Position numbers and translations under genes: made by a program
The notes under the pieces: generated by a model
What the model was told of the DNA's origin: nothing
The model's input: only the letters and a program-made list of their open reading frames with translations
The model's database searches: none
NCBI RefSeq assembly: GCF_000212415.1
Contig: NC_015500.1
Location: 1,922,001-1,986,000 of the forward strand
Direction of reading: 5' to 3'
DNA length: 64,000 nt
Source: Treponema brennaborense DSM 12168
Lineage (GTDB): Bacteria; Spirochaetota; Spirochaetia; Treponematales; Treponemataceae
In this document: positions 50,367 to 58,976 of the stretch, one piece after another
Position numbering within the stretch: the stretch's first letter is position 1
Layout of the letters: the number at the start of each line of letters is the position of its first letter

Positions 50367-50494
50367 GCGGCTTTCAGCCGAAGATATCCGCCGCTTTACC
50401 GGTCTTTCGCGGCTTTCAGCTGAGGGAATCCGCCGCATTTACCGGTCTTTCGCGGCTTTCAGCTGAGGGAATCCGCCGCATTTACCGGTCTTTT
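50367..50494. repeat. 43-bp tandem repeat, three copies
   Basis: Copies start at 50367 (degenerate, 42 bp), 50409 and 50452. The second and third are nearly identical. The stop codon and last codons of capA lie inside the third copy. Confidence 0.88.
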
Positions 50495-51969
50495 TTGAGG
50501 GAAACGGAAGTTCCCGACAGCGCGGCCAGATACGTTTCCGTATATCTGATTCTGCCGTTGTACACGCCGAGCCGCACGACGAGGCTGTCGGTAGCGCCGC
50601 GCATACCTTCCATTCCGGGAAACACGAAATTTCCCAGAGAATACGCGATCAGCGAACTGCCGTACCGTTCGACCGGCTGCAGAACGTGCGGATGGGAACC
50701 GAACACAACGTCCGCGCCGGCATCGCACAAACCCGTATAAAACGTTTTCTGAGCGGCGGACGGCGTAAACACGTACTCTTCTCCGCCGTGTACGTTGACG
50801 ATTACGAAAAACCCTTTTTCCTTTTCGGCGCGCACCAAATCGAACACGTCGTCCGACTGCCACAAAATGCCCGCGCGGTCTGCACGTGCGGCCGCGTCGC
50901 GCTGACCGCTGAACCCGGATCGTTCCACCGGATACGCACCGCACGATAAAATCGCGACGGGCAGTCCGCGCACCGTCGTATGATAAAACCGCCGCGCTTC
51001 GTCCGCCGAGCTGCCGGCACCGGATGTCGGAATGCCGTATTCGGCAAGCGCGGCGAGCGTATCGGTAAAACCCTGCAAACCGTAATCGAACGAATGGTTG
51101 TTCGTAACCATAAGATACGTAAAGCCCGCTTCCCGTAAGGCAGGCAGTATTTTTTTATTGAATTTAAACGTATACGTTTTAACCGCTTTCGCAGTGCCAC
51201 CCGTTACCGCACCTTCAAGATTTCCGATCAGAATGTCGTTCGCGCGCAGCACCGGAAGCGTATCCGTAAACACTTTTTCAACGCCGCCGTCCTTGAGCAG
51301 CAGCGCCTCCACGCCGCGGCCAGCCATGATATCACCTACGGCTGCGATGAACGCCGTTTCCGGACGGGCAGGCTGCGCGTCCGCCGCCGCAAAAACCGCG
51401 TCGAGCCAGTGCGTCAGCGGAATTTTCAGTTTTTCCGGCAGCGGCAGACAATACGTTCCTTCGGCGTACGTAACGGAAACGGCGGGATACGATTCGTCTC
51501 CCGCGTATTTCCAATCCATCGGCAGCGCGGCCGCCCCGTCGGGAACGGCGGATTCCGCATACAGGGAAACGCTTTCCCGCCCGTCCGCGCCGCGTTCCAC
51601 AATCGGAAACAGCGGCTCTTCACTCAGCGTATACCGGAAGCGCAAGCCATCTTCCGGAACCGGATCGGTACGGGAGGCGGAAACTCCGAGCCCGCCCGTC
51701 TCCGTCCGCACGTCTATCCGGAGCGCGACGGGAAACGTCCCGTTCGTTCCGTTCGCCCCTTTCAGCCCCTTCGCCCCGGAACCGTCGGGCGAATCCACCC
51801 GGACGAACCGTTCGGGCAAAGAGACGGTTCCGCACCGCTCCGTCAGCAGCGGATCGATATACACCCCGTACACAGCGCGCGCGTTTTTATACGCGAACGC
51901 AAAGCAGACAAAAGCCGCTCCGACGGCAAAGCCAGCGGCCGCCGGAAGCATCCGTTTCAGCATATTCAT
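50482..51969 (-). CDS. CapA-family metallophosphatase-like protein
   Basis: A 495-aa protein with an N-terminal membrane anchor or signal helix (about residues 5-25) and a beta-rich region of about 190 residues. The PGA_cap domain follows from about 210: A-V-G-D-I-M-A-G-R-G, L-I-G-N-L-E-G-A-V, T-N-N-H-S-F-D-Y-G, N-V-H-G-G-E-E-Y and F-G-S-H-P-H-V-L-Q-P. These residues form a two-metal phosphoesterase site. CapA proteins were named from poly-gamma-glutamate capsules, but isolated copies like this one have unknown roles. ATG 51969 lacks a ribosome binding site and sits 6 nt after TATACT. Confidence 0.87.
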   Translation of the reverse strand: MNMLKRMLPAAAGFAVGAAFVCFAFAYKNARAVYGVYIDPLLTERCGTVSLPERFVRVDSPDGSGAKGLKGANGTNGTFPVALRIDVRTETGGLGVSASRTDPVPEDGLRFRYTLSEEPLFPIVERGADGRESVSLYAESAVPDGAAALPMDWKYAGDESYPAVSVTYAEGTYCLPLPEKLKIPLTHWLDAVFAAADAQPARPETAFIAAVGDIMAGRGVEALLLKDGGVEKVFTDTLPVLRANDILIGNLEGAVTGGTAKAVKTYTFKFNKKILPALREAGFTYLMVTNNHSFDYGLQGFTDTLAALAEYGIPTSGAGSSADEARRFYHTTVRGLPVAILSCGAYPVERSGFSGQRDAAARADRAGILWQSDDVFDLVRAEKEKGFFVIVNVHGGEEYVFTPSAAQKTFYTGLCDAGADVVFGSHPHVLQPVERYGSSLIAYSLGNFVFPGMEGMRGATDSLVVRLGVYNGRIRYTETYLAALSGTSVSLKKDR

Positions 51970-51975
51970 GCAGCC

Positions 51976-52004
51976 AGTATACCACGGAGCGGCGGCGTTG
52001 TCAT
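51976..52004 (-). promoter_or_regulatory. Leaderless-type promoter of the CapA-like gene
   Basis: Minus strand: ATGACA (52004-51999), 17 bp, TATACT (51981-51976), then 6 nt to ATG 51969. Confidence 0.6.
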
Positions 52005-52053
52005 GGGGCCGCATGATTTAACGGAAAATTAACATTCGGACGGACTTTTCCCA

Positions 52054-52083
52054 TTGAAAGCCACGCGCCGTATCTGGTACCCT
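52054..52083 (+). promoter_or_regulatory. Candidate leaderless promoter of the Na/Pi cotransporter gene
   Basis: TTGAAA (52054-52059), 18 bp, TACCCT (52078-52083), then 5 nt to GTG 52089. Confidence 0.4.
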
Positions 52084-52088
52084 ATCGT

Positions 52089-53747
52089 GTGAACGTCATA
52101 TCTATCATTTTTCAATTAATCGGAAGTATCGGATTCCTCTTATACGGCATGAAGCTGATGAGCGACGGAATCCAGAAAAGCGCGGGCGAAAGTCTGCACC
52201 GCGTGCTGGGTCTTATGACAGGGAACAGATTCTTCGCCGTACTGACGGGGCTGTTCATTACGATGATCATCCAGTCGTCGAGCGCCACCACCGTAATGGT
52301 CGTTTCGTTCGTCAACGCCGGATTGCTTTCGCTGACGCAGTCGGTCGGCGTGATTTTCGGCGCGAATATCGGAACTACCGTAACCGCCTGGATCGTGTCG
52401 TTTTTCGGCTTCAACTTCAATATCACGCTGTTCGCAGTTCCGATGTTCGGTATCGGCTACATACTGACACTCATGAAAAAGCTGCACAAACACGCCATCG
52501 GTGAAGCGCTCATGGGATTCGGCCTGCTGTTTCTCGGGCTGAGTCTGCTGTCGTCGGCAATGCCGTCGCTCGACGCGGACAACGTCGGTTTTCTGGCCGC
52601 TCTGACCGGAAAAGGCGAACTGAGCATCCTGCTGGGAATAGCCGCCGGTCTTGCCGTTACGGTCATCATACATTCGTCGAGCGCGGCGACCGCGATCATT
52701 CTCACGATGTCGTACAACGGCCTTCTGCCGTGGGAATTCGCGGCGGCGATGGTGCTGGGAAGCAACATCGGAACCACGATCGACGCGGTACTCGCTTCGA
52801 TCGGAACGAAAGTAAACGCACGGCGCGCGGCGCTCGTTCACGTACTGTTCAACGTTTCGGGAACCGTGCTCGCCGTCATATTTTTCCATCCGTTGCTGAC
52901 GCTGGTAGATCTGCTCGTTCCCGGACCGGTGCAGGAATCGATCACCATGCACATCGCCATGCTGCACACGGTGTTCAACGTTGTCAACACGCTGCTGTTC
53001 CTGCCGTTTACCACACAGATAGCGCGGCTGACCGAACGGCTCATAAAACCCAAAAAAGACGAAATGCCCGACGTGTACCGGCTTGAGATTGCACCTGCAG
53101 GGGTTAAGGAAAACGCGGCGGCGGCAGTCGTCAGGGCCGAAAAAGAAATCGCGGACATGAGCGACGTCGTTATCCGCATGTTCGACCGCATTACCGGCGG
53201 CTTCGCCGACCGCAGCAAAACGTTCATCGCGGCAAACATGCAGCCGCTTGAAGCGGATGAAACGTACGCGGACCAGATGCAGGAAGAACTTTCAAAATAT
53301 CTGGTTCACTGCCTCGACTTGCCGGTAACCGACAATCAGCGCAACAACATTTCGCAAATGCTCCGCATCGTAGACGAACTGGAAACAATGACCGACGACT
53401 GTTTTACAATCGCCCTGCTTCTGCAGCGGAGTATCGAAAAAAACATGAACTTTGCCCCGGAAGATATGGAACGGTTCGAGCCGTACGTCCGGCTCGTCAA
53501 TCAGTTCGTCCGTCTGATCCGAGGCAACATCAACCACCACCTGACCGCGGAAAAAATGACGGAGGCGCAGGTTCTCGAAGATCAGATAGACCTGTTCCGC
53601 AAAAACCTGAAAAAAGTCGCCCGCAAGCGGCTCGAAAACGGCGCCGACGTCAAGTCGGAACTGCTGTACATCGATCTGGTGCGCAATCTCGAAAAAATCG
53701 GCGACCGCGCGTTCAGCATTTCGGAAGCGCTCAACCAGACAGTTTAA
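52089..53747 (+). CDS. Na/Pi cotransporter family protein (NptA/YjbB type) with PhoU-like tail
   Basis: A 552-aa membrane protein. Two inverted repeats of the PNaS family carry Q-S-S-S-A-T-T (about 61-67) and H-S-S-S-A-A-T (about 197-203), the sites for sodium and phosphate. G-A-N-I-G-T-T and G-S-N-I-G-T-T follow each. About eight to ten helices end near residue 320. The last 200 residues are helical and PhoU-like. The family exports or imports phosphate. GTG 52089 has no ribosome binding site. Confidence 0.9.
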   Translation: MNVISIIFQLIGSIGFLLYGMKLMSDGIQKSAGESLHRVLGLMTGNRFFAVLTGLFITMIIQSSSATTVMVVSFVNAGLLSLTQSVGVIFGANIGTTVTAWIVSFFGFNFNITLFAVPMFGIGYILTLMKKLHKHAIGEALMGFGLLFLGLSLLSSAMPSLDADNVGFLAALTGKGELSILLGIAAGLAVTVIIHSSSAATAIILTMSYNGLLPWEFAAAMVLGSNIGTTIDAVLASIGTKVNARRAALVHVLFNVSGTVLAVIFFHPLLTLVDLLVPGPVQESITMHIAMLHTVFNVVNTLLFLPFTTQIARLTERLIKPKKDEMPDVYRLEIAPAGVKENAAAAVVRAEKEIADMSDVVIRMFDRITGGFADRSKTFIAANMQPLEADETYADQMQEELSKYLVHCLDLPVTDNQRNNISQMLRIVDELETMTDDCFTIALLLQRSIEKNMNFAPEDMERFEPYVRLVNQFVRLIRGNINHHLTAEKMTEAQVLEDQIDLFRKNLKKVARKRLENGADVKSELLYIDLVRNLEKIGDRAFSISEALNQTV

Positions 53748-53813
53748 ACCTGCCGTCCAAACCTGCCGTTCTGACAGGCTTTTCGAGCGGCGGTTCGAGT
53801 GTGCTTTTTTGGG

Positions 53814-55238
53814 TTACTTTTTCATCAGTTCGGCGTATTTCGCCGAAAGCCGTTTCGCCTTTTCCGCAGCAAGACCGCGGTAGCGCGACGGGTCCGCAAA
53901 AAATCCTGCCGGATCAGCCACACCGAGTTTCTCGAGCTGAGCGGTAATTTTTGCGTACGCGTCGGCGTGCTTTACCAGCGCTTCGTAGAACGACGAACCG
54001 GTCCGTTCGGCTTCAAGCGTGATTTTACGGATAACTTCGTGCCCGTCGGAAACGCCCGCTTCGGCAAGCAGAATGTAGGCAGGTTCGGCGAGCACGCCGC
54101 CCTTCACTTTTCCGCCGGCACTCGACAGATTGCGCGACATGTTTTCGTGATCGGCCTGCAATCCGGAAACGACGCTTTTCATGCGGGCTACCGCCATCGC
54201 AAAACCCGCCAAATAGTCGGCAACGAACCGCTGACTCGCCGAGTTCGACAAGTCGCGCTGATGTTCGGAAATCTGATCCATATAGAACGTAATGACGCGC
54301 GGCGAAAACGCCTTCCACAGCGACTTCACGTGTTCGCTGTTCCAGGGATTGCGTTTCTGCGGCATGGTCGAAGAACCGACCTGAGTCGCACTGAAATATT
54401 CAAACACTTCGCCGATTTCGGAACGCTGCAAGTTGCGCAGATCGTCGGCCAAGTTCGCAATAATACCGAACGCCACGTTGCATTCCAAAAGCAGCCGCAA
54501 AAGATATTCGGGTTCCACCAGCTGCGTCGAATGTTCCGACGGTTCCAGTCCCAAATAACCCAGATAGCGGCGTTCCAGGTCTTCGGGATCTTTGACGATC
54601 ATCGACGGACCGTTGTACGCGCCGACGGGTCCCGCCAGTTTTCCTTTAAGACCGTCGGAACGCGCTTCGATTTCCAAAATCGATTTTCCCAAGCGCGAAA
54701 CGTATTCGGCGACGGCGAAGCCGAACGTAATCGGCACGGCGTGCTGGCCGTGCGTACGGCCGACCTGCGGAGTTTCCGCGTCGCGCGCGGCGATTTCACA
54801 TAATTTGATTTCAAGTTCTTTGAGGAGCGGCAGCAGCACCTGCTGCACGCAGTCGCGCACGCGCACCGAAAGCGCCGTATCCAGAATGTCGACGCTGGTC
54901 GCACCCAAATGCACCAGCGGCGCGACTTCTTCGGGAACGAGCGTCTTCATGACGTTCACCAGCGCGCGGATATTATGCTTCGTTTTTTCTTCTTCAGCGT
55001 AAACGGCGGCGGGATCGATCGTATCGGCAACCGTGTCGAGCCGCTTTTCCATATCGGCGCAAAGCGTTCCGCGCACGGACAAGTGCGCTTTAACCAGGGC
55101 AATCTCCGCGCGCGCACACGAAAGAATCGCTGCCTGCTCCGAAATGTGAGCCGAAAGCGAATCGAACACGGCGGCTTCCGAAAGCGAATACCGGTGATCC
55201 AACGGCGATATGTTCAAAAAAATGTTACGGGTTTCCAT
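53814..55238 (-). CDS. purB: Adenylosuccinate lyase
   Basis: A 474-aa fumarase-superfamily lyase of purine synthesis. I-S-P-L-D-H-R-Y at the N-terminus, H-L-G-A-T-S-V-D, G-R-T-H-G-Q-H-A-V-P and the signature S-S-T-M-P-Q-K-R-N-P-W-N-S-E are visible, with catalytic His in the T-H-G-Q-H motif and Ser in the mobile loop. The family is shared with argininosuccinate lyase, but the N-terminal motif and loop favour PurB. ATG 55238 lacks a ribosome binding site and lies 6 nt after TATACT. It is a single-gene unit. Confidence 0.9.
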   Translation of the reverse strand: METRNIFLNISPLDHRYSLSEAAVFDSLSAHISEQAAILSCARAEIALVKAHLSVRGTLCADMEKRLDTVADTIDPAAVYAEEEKTKHNIRALVNVMKTLVPEEVAPLVHLGATSVDILDTALSVRVRDCVQQVLLPLLKELEIKLCEIAARDAETPQVGRTHGQHAVPITFGFAVAEYVSRLGKSILEIEARSDGLKGKLAGPVGAYNGPSMIVKDPEDLERRYLGYLGLEPSEHSTQLVEPEYLLRLLLECNVAFGIIANLADDLRNLQRSEIGEVFEYFSATQVGSSTMPQKRNPWNSEHVKSLWKAFSPRVITFYMDQISEHQRDLSNSASQRFVADYLAGFAMAVARMKSVVSGLQADHENMSRNLSSAGGKVKGGVLAEPAYILLAEAGVSDGHEVIRKITLEAERTGSSFYEALVKHADAYAKITAQLEKLGVADPAGFFADPSRYRGLAAEKAKRLSAKYAELMKK

Positions 55239-55244
55239 ATATGC

Positions 55245-55273
55245 AGTATATAGAAAAAACGGGAGCGCTGCAA
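55245..55273 (-). promoter_or_regulatory. Leaderless-type promoter of purB
   Basis: Minus strand: TTGCAG (55273-55268), 17 bp, TATACT (55250-55245), then 6 nt to ATG 55238. Both boxes and both spacings are identical to those of rsgA. Confidence 0.65.
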
Positions 55274-55347
55274 GGTGGCCCGCCGTATCGCAGACTCGCC
55301 GCTACGGCACCGCTGCACCGCGGCCGCATTTTGCCCGCCGTATTCGG

Positions 55348-55376
55348 TTGCTCCGGTGAAAATTCCGTGCTATTAT
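55348..55376 (+). promoter_or_regulatory. Leaderless-type promoter of the histidine kinase gene
   Basis: TTGCTC (55348-55353), 17 bp, TATTAT (55371-55376), then 6 nt to ATG 55383. Confidence 0.6.
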
Positions 55377-55382
55377 GGATAT

Positions 55383-56606
55383 ATGATCAGGAAACGATTT
55401 CTTATCACCGCCGCCGTAGTCGCGCTGTCGCTCGTAATGCTGACGCCGGCGGTATTGTATACGAAAACGATCATTCCTCGCATAGACAACCTCATATTCA
55501 GCACGACATATCAGGTATACATTTTACTGCTCATAGATTTGGGCGTTACGCTGCTGTTTCTTTTTCAGAATTCGATTTGTACGGCGATCACCCTTACCGT
55601 AAAAACGGCGATTCTCATTTTCACCTGCCAAGCAATCGGCAGCACCGCCGAGATTTATCAGTACGTGTATGTTTCGCTGCTGCTTGAAACCGTTTTCCTC
55701 GTGTCCATACCGGTAAGCACTATCGTAAGCGCGGGAATCACGGCAATCATGCTGTTTTCACTCCTGCCGCACACGACGTTCTTTACGCATATCGGCGGGC
55801 TCTCCCAAGCGCAGACGCTGCACGCGATTCTCTACGGCGTCGTGCTCATCGCCGCGGGAACGCTGGTCAGCTGGTACAGAAACCGATGCAGGCAGCTTCA
55901 GCAGGAAATGTACCGGCTTGAAGACGTCATCAACCGCATTTCAAATACGAACCTTGCGTACCAAAATTACGCAGCCATTTCCGAAAGCAAAGCGATCGAA
56001 AAAGAGCGGAACCGCATTTCACGCGAAATCCACGACATCATCGGATACACGATGACCAACATTCTGATGCTCATACAAGCGGCCCTGCACACGGAGGACG
56101 AAGCGAAACGCACCGAACTGCTTGAAACCGCCATCACGCATTTGAATTCGGGCGTCGACGACGCGCGGCTGGCGCTCAGAAGGCTGCGCGAGCGCGACAT
56201 AGAATCGGCGCACGGGCCGAACCTGTTTCTGCAATTGACCCGAACGTTCGCCGCGCTTACCGGCATCGCGATCGCCGTCGATTTCGGCAATACGCCCAAA
56301 GTATTCAACAGCAAAGTCGAAAAAACCATATTCCGCATGATACAGGAAAGCATGACCAATTCGTTCAAGCACGGAAAAGCGACCAAAATCGCCATATCGT
56401 TTTCATACGAAAACGACTGGATAACGGTTCGCATTCACGACAACGGGCAAGGCGGCTATTTTTCCGGTGAAAGAGTCAAAGAAGGGATCGGCATACGGGG
56501 TATGCGCGAGCGGATATCCGCAGCCGGCGGTTTTTTCTCCGCCGTATTCGCAATAGACGGATTTATCGTACAAGCGGTAATACCGATGGAGCAGGAAGAT
56601 GAGTGA
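55383..56606 (+). CDS. NarL-type sensor histidine kinase with membrane input domain
   Basis: A 407-aa kinase. About six transmembrane helices fill residues 1-170 with almost no extracytoplasmic domain, so it may sense the membrane or a partner protein. A coiled coil leads to the HisKA_3 domain with His217 in R-I-S-R-E-I-H-D. The ATPase follows with Q-E-S-M-T-N-S-F-K-H-G (N box), D-N-G-Q-G and G-I-G-I-R-G-M-R-E-R. It overlaps the response regulator by 8 bp. The ABC sugar transporter downstream is a possible target. Confidence 0.9.
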   Translation: MIRKRFLITAAVVALSLVMLTPAVLYTKTIIPRIDNLIFSTTYQVYILLLIDLGVTLLFLFQNSICTAITLTVKTAILIFTCQAIGSTAEIYQYVYVSLLLETVFLVSIPVSTIVSAGITAIMLFSLLPHTTFFTHIGGLSQAQTLHAILYGVVLIAAGTLVSWYRNRCRQLQQEMYRLEDVINRISNTNLAYQNYAAISESKAIEKERNRISREIHDIIGYTMTNILMLIQAALHTEDEAKRTELLETAITHLNSGVDDARLALRRLRERDIESAHGPNLFLQLTRTFAALTGIAIAVDFGNTPKVFNSKVEKTIFRMIQESMTNSFKHGKATKIAISFSYENDWITVRIHDNGQGGYFSGERVKEGIGIRGMRERISAAGGFFSAVFAIDGFIVQAVIPMEQEDE

Positions 56607-57291
56607 ACAGAAAAACACGGGCATACGGTTGTTGATCGTCGACGATCAAATTCTTTTTCTTGAAAGTCTGAAGCTCGTCATAGAAAGTATCGCGCAGGAT
56701 ATAACCATCGTAGCCACCGCGACGAACGGAGAAGAAGCCGTGAACCGCTTGAAAGAACACCCCGTCGACGCGATTCTGATGGACGTGCGTATGCCCGTTA
56801 TGGACGGAGTAACCGCAGCCAAAATCATACACGAAACCTGGCCGGCGATCGCAATCATCATGCTTACCACCTTCGACGACGACGGCTACGTTCGCGAAGC
56901 CATGAACAACGGGGCATCCGGTTATCTTTTAAAAAACATCGCACCCAAAATGCTCGTTTCGGCGGTACGCGCCGTGTGCGACGGCTCCATTCTGATGGAT
57001 CCGAATATCGCCGGAACACTCATGCAGCATCTGTATTCAAATAAAAGCAACGCCGAGCGCATCACCGGCGAAAAACTGCCCGAATGGTTCTTCGATTTAA
57101 GCCCCAAAGAGCGGACGATCATCAAACACATGCTGCAGGGAAAAAGCAACAAGGAAATCGCGGCGGACGCGAACATCGGAGAACAGACGGTACGCAATTA
57201 CATTTCCGCAATCTACGCAAAACTGGGCACTTCCGACAGGCGGACGCTTCTTGCGAAAGCGCGCGAAATTCCGCCGGCATATTTTTCCTGA
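56599..57291 (+). CDS. NarL/FixJ-type response regulator
   Basis: A 230-aa regulator. The receiver domain has D-D-Q near the start, Asp62 as phosphate acceptor in L-M-D-V-R-M-P-V, and T-T-F and Lys in the expected places. A LuxR-type HTH fills the last 65 residues (L-S-P-K-E-R-T-I-I-K, K-S-N-K-E-I-A, V-R-N-Y-I-S). The ATG lies within the kinase gene end, with GGAAG upstream. Partner of the kinase at 55383. Confidence 0.93.
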   Translation: MSEQKNTGIRLLIVDDQILFLESLKLVIESIAQDITIVATATNGEEAVNRLKEHPVDAILMDVRMPVMDGVTAAKIIHETWPAIAIIMLTTFDDDGYVREAMNNGASGYLLKNIAPKMLVSAVRAVCDGSILMDPNIAGTLMQHLYSNKSNAERITGEKLPEWFFDLSPKERTIIKHMLQGKSNKEIAADANIGEQTVRNYISAIYAKLGTSDRRTLLAKAREIPPAYFS

Positions 57292-57298
57292 CGCTCCG

Positions 57299-57327
57299 CG
57301 GTGCCGCCAGAACGCCGCGCGGCACCG
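57299..57327 (+). terminator. GC-rich hairpin after the response regulator gene
   Basis: CGGTGCCGC (57299-57307) pairs with GCGGCACCG (57319-57327). There is no T run, so it may be a weak terminator. The rest of the gap 57328-57540 shows nothing clear except the ribosome binding site. Confidence 0.4.
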
Positions 57328-57540
57328 GAGACCAAAAGCTCCGCGGTGCAGTCCGCGCACACGCTGAACACCGGACACAAAACGCGTACTCCCGCCGAAA
57401 GTACGGAAACAGTACATTTTCCAGTACATTTGTAACTACCCCGAATCCGATTTTCCCCTCATACTTAAAACAGATGTTTGAACCGGAAAACTCGGAAAAA
57501 TTCAACCGGTTTGAAAGTATTGCAAATGGAGGAGAAATCT

Positions 57541-58779
57541 ATGAAAAAGCTGACAGCATTCGTATGTATGCTCGTTCTGGCCGCAGCGGCGCTGCCCGTT
57601 TTTGCCAACGGAACAAAAGATTCCGGAAAAACGGACAAAGTCGTACTCACCATGGGTTCCTGGCGCGCCGACGACGTGGCGCAGATGAACAAACTTCTTG
57701 CCGAATACAAGAAAGTCGCCCCGAACGTTGAAATCCAATTTAAACCGACCAACCCGTCCGATTACAACGCGACGCTCCGGCTTCAGCTTGACAGCGGAAC
57801 CGGCCCCGACCTGATGTACGCACGCTCTTACGCAACGGGACAGGAACTGTTCAACGCCGGCTACTTTGCCGACTGCACCGATATCCCCGGATTGATGACG
57901 AATTTCACCGCGTCGAATCTGGCTCCGTGGCAAATGCCCAACGGTAAAATGTTCGCCGTTCCGTTCGCCGCCGTATCTCACGCAGTATACTACAACAAAG
58001 ACATCTTCAAAAAAGAAGGATTGGCGATCCCCGCAACTTGGGAAGAATTCCTTGCCGTATGCGACACCCTGCAGAAAAAAGGCTATACGCCGCTTGCGAA
58101 CGGCCTTGCCGACGAATGGGACATTCTCGAATGCTTCTTCCTCGGACTGGTGCCGAACTACGTCGGCGGAGCTTCGGAACGCGTAAAATATGAAGCCGGC
58201 AGCAAAAAACTGAACGACGCAAATTTCGTCGCCGCGTATCAGGCGATGGCGGACGTCGCGAAATACTGCCCCAAAGGCTTTGAAGCGGTAACCTACAACG
58301 ACAGTCAGGTTCTGTTCAACACGCAGAAAGCGGTTATGTTCATCGACGGTTCCTGGACCGCAGGCGTGTACGCCGACGCAACGTTCAACTGGGGCGTGTT
58401 CGCCGTTCCCGCACCCGCCGGAAAGAAAACCGCCGTTACGTTCCATCCCGATATGGCGATCACGATGAACGCGCACTCGAAACACCCCGCGGAAGCCAAA
58501 GCGTTCCTCGCCTGGCTGTGCACCAAAGAAGGAGCCACGACCGCTTCACAGAACCTGCCGGTCGGCTATTTCCCGATGATCAATTTCCCGATCCAATTGT
58601 CCGACCCGCACGCGAACGAATTTCTCGCACTGAATCAGGGCAAGGAAACGGACGCCCGCTTCGTATGGCCCGCGCTCATGGATCTGTACGCACCGATGAA
58701 TCAGGCCGTCATTGCCGTCATGAAGGGACAGCAGACGCCGAAACAGGCTGCCGACGCGGTTGCCGCATTGAAAAAATAG
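57541..58779 (+). CDS. ABC sugar transporter, extracellular solute-binding protein family 1
   Basis: A 412-aa periplasmic binding protein. A signal peptide (M-K-K-L-T-A-F…, cleavage near A-L-P-V-F-A-N, residue 22) is clear; it lacks a lipobox Cys. Family features include V-V-L-T-M-G-S-W, S-G-T-G-P-D-L-M-Y-A, A-V-Y-Y-N-K-D-I-F-K-K-E-G, P-A-T-W-E-E-F and a V-M-F-I-D-G-S-W motif. GGAGGAG precedes ATG 57541. MalF- and MalG-type permeases follow, but no ATPase gene is in the cluster, so a shared MsiK-like ATPase is likely. The substrate is a sugar or oligosaccharide, not known further. Confidence 0.92.
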   Translation: MKKLTAFVCMLVLAAAALPVFANGTKDSGKTDKVVLTMGSWRADDVAQMNKLLAEYKKVAPNVEIQFKPTNPSDYNATLRLQLDSGTGPDLMYARSYATGQELFNAGYFADCTDIPGLMTNFTASNLAPWQMPNGKMFAVPFAAVSHAVYYNKDIFKKEGLAIPATWEEFLAVCDTLQKKGYTPLANGLADEWDILECFFLGLVPNYVGGASERVKYEAGSKKLNDANFVAAYQAMADVAKYCPKGFEAVTYNDSQVLFNTQKAVMFIDGSWTAGVYADATFNWGVFAVPAPAGKKTAVTFHPDMAITMNAHSKHPAEAKAFLAWLCTKEGATTASQNLPVGYFPMINFPIQLSDPHANEFLALNQGKETDARFVWPALMDLYAPMNQAVIAVMKGQQTPKQAADAVAALKK

Positions 58780-58800
58780 TTTTTAACAGGTAAAACGGAT

Positions 58801-58872
58801 AAGGCTGTTTCCGGAATTTGTTTCTTGCTGGTATAAAAAAAGAAGCAATGCACACACACGGAAACAGCCTTT
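58801..58872 (+). repeat. Long intercistronic hairpin between binding protein and permease genes
   Basis: AAGGCTGTTTCCG (58801-58813) and CGGAAACAGCCTT (58860-58872) are perfectly complementary over 13 bp, with a 46-nt loop. It could partly terminate transcription or protect the upstream message so that the binding protein exceeds the permeases. Confidence 0.75.
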
Positions 58873-58976
58873 ATTATGGACTTTTCAGTATGCTGTAAAA
58901 GATTTTGCAGACGGGACGTCCGGCGGCTATTCGCGACGAAACTTCGAGCGGCGCCGAATTTGTATTAGGAGAACAT

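Noticed and set aside
53799-54803. 334-aa plus-strand frame opposite purB
   Set aside because: Arg/Phe-rich antisense translation of a conserved enzyme gene.
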